From Tropicimonas sp. IMCC6043 (lineage in GTDB: Bacteria; Pseudomonadota; Alphaproteobacteria; Rhodobacterales; Rhodobacteraceae), in NCBI RefSeq assembly GCF_004146235.1, contig NZ_SELO01000001.1:124001-188000 (forward strand): a stretch of 64,000 nt of DNA, in the 5' to 3' direction. Below are positions 60,878-64,000 of the stretch, piece after piece. Positions within the stretch are counted from its first letter, which is position 1. Each line of letters starts with the position of its first letter. The notes under the pieces were generated by a model. The model was not told where the DNA came from. It saw nothing but the letters and a program-made list of their open reading frames with translations, and did no database searches. A program made the position numbers and the translations under genes.

Positions 60878-61792
60878 TCAGGCGTCAACGGTCATTTCCC
60901 GGGCGATTTCCGCGGCCAGCCGCGCATTGTTCAGCACCAGCGCGATGTTGGCCTCGAGAGACCGCCCTTCGGTCAGCTCGAAAATGCGGCCGAGCAGGAA
61001 AGGTGTGACCGCCTTGGCGGCGATGCCCTGTGCTGCGGCATCTGCCTGGGCCTGTGCGATGACCGGGGCAAGGATGTCGGCCGGGATCTCGTCGGCCACC
61101 GGGATCGGGTTGGCCACGAGCTGGCCGCCGGGAAGGCCGAGCGCGCTGCGCATTGCCTGGGCACGGGCGATCTCGGCGGCGCTGTCGAGGCGCAGCGGCG
61201 CGGGGAGGCCGGAACTGCGGGACCAGAAAGCGGGGATCTCGTCCTGTCCGTGGACGATGACGGGAACGCCGAGAGTCTCCAGGACTTCGAAAGTCTTGGG
61301 CAGGTCGAGGATCGCCTTGGCCCCGGCGCAGACCACGGTCACGGGCGTCCGCGCCAGTTCCTGAAGGTCCGCGGAGATGTCGAAACTATTCTCCGCACCG
61401 CGATGCACCCCGCCGATGCCGCCGGTCGCGAAGGTGCCGATCCCCGCGAGCCGCGCCGCGATCATCGTTGCCGCGACGGTCGTCGCGCCAGTGCCGCCGC
61501 GCGCGAGGCAGATAGCGAAGTCGGCGCGGCTGAGCTTGGCCACGTCCGTCGCGCGGGCCAGCGCCTCGAGCGCAGCCGGCTCCAGACCGACATGGAGACG
61601 CCCCGCGAGCACCGCGATGGTCGCCGGCACGGCACCCGCCGCGCGCACCTCCGCCTCGACGCGCAGCGCGGTCTCGATATTCTGCGGATGCGGCATGCCA
61701 TGGGTGATGATCGTGCTCTCGAGCGCCACGAGGGGACGCCCCTCGACGCGGGCTTCTGCGACTTCTGTTGAAAATTCAATGGGAAGCGTCAC
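60878..61792 (-). CDS. psuG: Pseudouridine-5'-phosphate glycosidase
   Basis: A 304-residue enzyme that splits pseudouridine-5'-phosphate into uracil and ribose-5-phosphate. Conserved parts: LVALESTIITHGMPHPQN, FAICLARGGTGATTVAATM, ATGGIGGVHRGAENSFDISA, and NPIPVADEIPAD. It starts with GTG, which overlaps the psuK stop (GTGA, 4 bp), so the kinase and glycosidase are translationally coupled as one salvage unit. Confidence 0.93.
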   Translation of the reverse strand: MTLPIEFSTEVAEARVEGRPLVALESTIITHGMPHPQNIETALRVEAEVRAAGAVPATIAVLAGRLHVGLEPAALEALARATDVAKLSRADFAICLARGGTGATTVAATMIAARLAGIGTFATGGIGGVHRGAENSFDISADLQELARTPVTVVCAGAKAILDLPKTFEVLETLGVPVIVHGQDEIPAFWSRSSGLPAPLRLDSAAEIARAQAMRSALGLPGGQLVANPIPVADEIPADILAPVIAQAQADAAAQGIAAKAVTPFLLGRIFELTEGRSLEANIALVLNNARLAAEIAREMTVDA

Positions 61793-62679
61793 GATCCTGA
61801 GTCCGATATATAGGCTGCGGTGATGCCGAGCGCGGCTTCGAGGGCGAAGATGCCGGTCTGGCCGCGGCGCTCGGCGGCGATATGCGCGGCCATGAAGGTG
61901 TCGCCAGCGCCGGTAACCCGGTTCACCGTGACCTCCGGCGGCGTGGCGGTGCGAATCCCGCCGGCACCCGCCTCCGCGACCGGCGCGGCGCCATCGGTGA
62001 CCAGAACCCGTCGCGCGCCCATCTCGCACAGGCCGCGCGCCGCGCTCTCGGCGGTCGGGAATTTCTTGTCGCAGATCAACCCCGCCTCGATCCGGTTGAC
62101 ATAGATCGTCGCCCGCGGGTGCGACAGCAGCGGGACCAGCCGGCTCGCCTTACCGGGAGAGGCCGGGGCGATCCGGAGATCGGCGCAGGAAAACAGCAGG
62201 TTATCGGCGATTCTTGAGAGAAGGCTCTCGGTGAGATTGCCGTCGAGCGCGATCAGCCCGGAAAAGGGCGCATCGATCGAGCCGAGCCGTCCGTCAGCCA
62301 GTGGAGCGAGGATGGAATCGCCGGCGCGCTCCAGCGAATGCGCATCCGCGATCGCCGCCACCAGCCCGTTCTCCGCCTCGATGGCCATATACTGATCGGT
62401 CGGCAGTTCGGCAGACCAGGTGACATGGGCCGTCACCATGCCCATGCGTTCGGCTGCTCGCGCCAACTCGCGCCCCTCGGCATCCTCGCCGAGCACTGTC
62501 AGCAGCGCCGGCCGCAACCCCTCGCGCACCAGCGCCATTGCGATGTTCATCGCCACGCCACCGGGCAGCCGGGTGATCCGCCCCGGGACGTCATGGCCCA
62601 CCGCCATAGAGCGCGGCGTGCGCCCGATCACGTCCCAGAGGACAGAGCCGATGCAAAGGATGTCGGGTGGCTGATCCAT
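61789..62679 (-). CDS. psuK: Pseudouridine kinase (PfkB family)
   Basis: A 296-residue ribokinase-family kinase that phosphorylates pseudouridine. PfkB features: ILCIGSVLWDVIGRTPRSM at the N-terminus, RLPGGVAMNIAMALVREG and the C-terminal catalytic GAGDTFMAAHIAAERRG. It precedes psuG, which makes pseudouridine the probable substrate. The start MDQPPDILCIG is preferred over a Met 14 codons upstream. Confidence 0.9.
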   Translation of the reverse strand: MDQPPDILCIGSVLWDVIGRTPRSMAVGHDVPGRITRLPGGVAMNIAMALVREGLRPALLTVLGEDAEGRELARAAERMGMVTAHVTWSAELPTDQYMAIEAENGLVAAIADAHSLERAGDSILAPLADGRLGSIDAPFSGLIALDGNLTESLLSRIADNLLFSCADLRIAPASPGKASRLVPLLSHPRATIYVNRIEAGLICDKKFPTAESAARGLCEMGARRVLVTDGAAPVAEAGAGGIRTATPPEVTVNRVTGAGDTFMAAHIAAERRGQTGIFALEAALGITAAYISDSGS

Positions 62680-62773
62680 GCCTTCCAGATGACCCGGCGC
62701 CCGGACCGAGCGCAAGCCCATCCTCTTCTTCTGTCAGAAAAAATCCGCTGCGACGGAGAGCCCGTCGGCGGCC

Positions 62774-63109
62774 TCAGGCCTTGAGCGGGTAACGGTCGTT
62801 TTCCGCAAAGACGTCGATGACGGTGGTTCCGGCGCTGATCTTGCCGGAATGGACCACACCGGCGGGAATGTCATAGCTGTCGCCGGGCCGCACCCGGCGG
62901 ACGTCGTCGCCGATCGTCAGCTCGATCTCGCCGGCAAGGACCGTGCCCCATTGCGCCCCGTGGCTGTGCGGTGGCAGCGCGAATTCCTGATGGAAGATGA
63001 AAAAGACAAGCAGCGCGTCCTCGCTCCGGATGGCGCGGCTCTCAACCACGTCGCCCGGAAAATCGATATCGAGCGATGGAAGGTTCATCAGGAAATCGGG
63101 CAGCTTCAT
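62774..63109 (-). CDS. Cupin-domain protein
   Basis: A 111-residue single-domain cupin. Cupin motif 1 is FALPPHSHGAQWGTVLAGEI (two metal-type His), motif 2 PGDSYDIPAGVVHSGKIS. Cupin proteins of this size can be isomerases, dioxygenases or binding proteins; substrate is not readable. It lies 94 bp upstream of psuK on the same strand and diverges from rpsB. A role in pseudouridine salvage is possible but unsupported. Confidence 0.82.
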   Translation of the reverse strand: MKLPDFLMNLPSLDIDFPGDVVESRAIRSEDALLVFFIFHQEFALPPHSHGAQWGTVLAGEIELTIGDDVRRVRPGDSYDIPAGVVHSGKISAGTTVIDVFAENDRYPLKA

Positions 63110-63329
63110 CGGTGTCTCCCTTGATTTTTCGGCACGTTAGCATCGTTCATGCGGCGCGGGACAGGAATTCGGAGTCGCAGGGCTTGCGCGCGGGGCGTGG
63201 ATGGTCTAAGCGCGGCGCACTTCACAGGCGGGGTCTGGGCCATCGGGGGAGACATCCCCGGTCGGTCCGCCGGTTGGGCGAGAGCCCTCAATGACCCCAC
63301 CGAGGACGCGAAACCGGAAAGGATTGGAT

Positions 63330-64000
63330 ATGGCGCTTCCCGACTTCACCCTGCGTCAGCTCTTGGAAGCTGGCGTTCACTTCGGTCACCAGACCCAGCG
63401 GTGGAACCCCCGCATGGGCGAGTATATCTACGGCGACCGCAATGGCATTCACATTCTCGACCTGACTCAGACGCTGCCGATGCTCGAGCAGGCGCTGGCC
63501 GTGGTCCGCGATACCGTCGCCAAGGGCGGACGGATCCTCTTTGTCGGCACCAAGCGCCAGGCGCAGAAGCCGATCGCCGAGGCTGCAGAGCGCTGCGCGC
63601 AATACTACATGAACCACCGTTGGCTGGGCGGCACGCTGACTAACTGGAAGACCGTCTCGCAATCGATCAACCGCCTTCGCTCGATCGACGAGCAGATGGC
63701 ATTGGGCGCCGAGGGCCTGACCAAGAAGGAACGCCTCCACATGGAGCGTGACCAGCAGAAGCTGACCGCTTCGCTCGGCGGCATCCGCGAGATGGGCGGC
63801 GTCCCAGACCTTCTTTTCGTCATCGACGTGAACAAGGAAGACCTCGCGATCCTCGAAGCCAAGAAGCTCGGCATCCCGGTCGTCGCAATCGTCGACACCA
63901 ATGCTTCGCCCGATGGCGTCGATTACGTGATCCCCGGGAATGACGACGCGGCCCGCGCCATTGCGCTCTATTGCGACCTCATCTCCCGCGCCGCGCTCGA
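63330..64000 (+). CDS. rpsB: 30S ribosomal protein S2 (partial, C-terminus outside window)
   Basis: The first 223 or so residues of uS2. The N-terminus [20 protein letters not shown], then [58 protein letters not shown] and [20 protein letters not shown] are diagnostic. GAAAGGATTGGAT precedes the start. The 220-bp spacer before it contains small GC hairpins (for example GGGGA/TCCCC near 63246-63258) that could belong to a regulatory leader. tsf would be expected downstream. Confidence 0.97.
   Translation, partial: MALPDFTLRQLLEAGVHFGHQTQRWNPRMGEYIYGDRNGIHILDLTQTLPMLEQALAVVRDTVAKGGRILFVGTKRQAQKPIAEAAERCAQYYMNHRWLGGTLTNWKTVSQSINRLRSIDEQMALGAEGLTKKERLHMERDQQKLTASLGGIREMGGVPDLLFVIDVNKEDLAILEAKKLGIPVVAIVDTNASPDGVDYVIPGNDDAARAIALYCDLISRAAL

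Overview
The window is a GC-rich, densely coded chromosomal stretch from an alphaproteobacterium, almost certainly a member of the Rhodobacteraceae (Rhodobacter/Roseobacter lineage). Grounds: the gene content and order (yceD-rpmF-plsX-fabH-ihfA-merR with tRNA-Pro; purC-purS-x-purQ; rne; rplM-rpsI; nagZ-scpA-scpB), a class II NrdJ reductase, the DUF1476/zeta F1-ATPase inhibitor, an RNase E with a large acidic insertion in its S1 domain, a split cobalamin methionine synthase, and a LexA box of the alphaproteobacterial GTTC-N7-GTTC type. I cannot fix the genus. No rRNA, CRISPR array, prophage or insertion sequence was found.

Layout. 1-8231: choline/glycine-betaine locus; the choXWV uptake operon (choV cut by the window start) faces a tightly overlapping betI-betC-GST-betB-betA operon, with a candidate BetI operator between them. 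8232-13701: nrdJ with NrdR-type boxes, then a terminator, a gene-poor 0.5 kb and a J-domain protein. 13836-16794: a small exported protein, exonuclease III, an FKBP isomerase, a K+ channel-like protein and an A-type Fe-S carrier. 16873-24281: dgt, argS, a SPOR protein, nagZ, scpA, scpB and two small enzymes. 24370-30852: dcd, tRNA-Pro(GGG), MerR, ihfA, fabH, plsX, rpmF, yceD, bamE and msrB. 31031-39840: olsB, an ABC-F ATPase, a threonine dehydratase, selD, a MmcQ/YjbR protein, a corrinoid protein, a LexA-linked radical SAM gene, a homocysteine methyltransferase and the ATPase inhibitor zeta. 39948-44031: an unknown gene and purine genes with an alcohol dehydrogenase inserted. 44084-47991: DctB/DctD and hemolysin III. 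48499-53296: rne, rplM, rpsI, rhodanese. 53297-55773: a visibly AT-richer pocket with a VPxPA-CTERM exported protein and a leishmanolysin-like metalloprotease. 55885-64000: a YejA-type binding protein, a candidate orphan small RNA, a 3-hydroxybutyrate dehydrogenase, a patatin, a DUF502 protein, psuK-psuG, a cupin and the start of rpsB.

How the parts connect. Choline or choline sulfate is imported by ChoXWV, desulfated by BetC and oxidised by BetA and BetB to glycine betaine. The homocysteine methyltransferase and corrinoid protein 30 kb away are components of methionine synthesis. Several regulatory signals can be read directly: an NrdR box pair on nrdJ, a LexA box between -35 and -10 of the radical SAM gene, intrinsic terminators after nrdJ, rpsI, the VPxPA gene and the metalloprotease, and a promoter-plus-terminator unit with no gene at 57779-57889.

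The best candidates for something new are the orphan small RNA, the DctD-like regulator that has lost the GAFTGA loop, the SOS-linked radical SAM protein, and the exosortase-substrate/metalloprotease pocket. All start sites and functions are read from sequence alone; no database search was possible.
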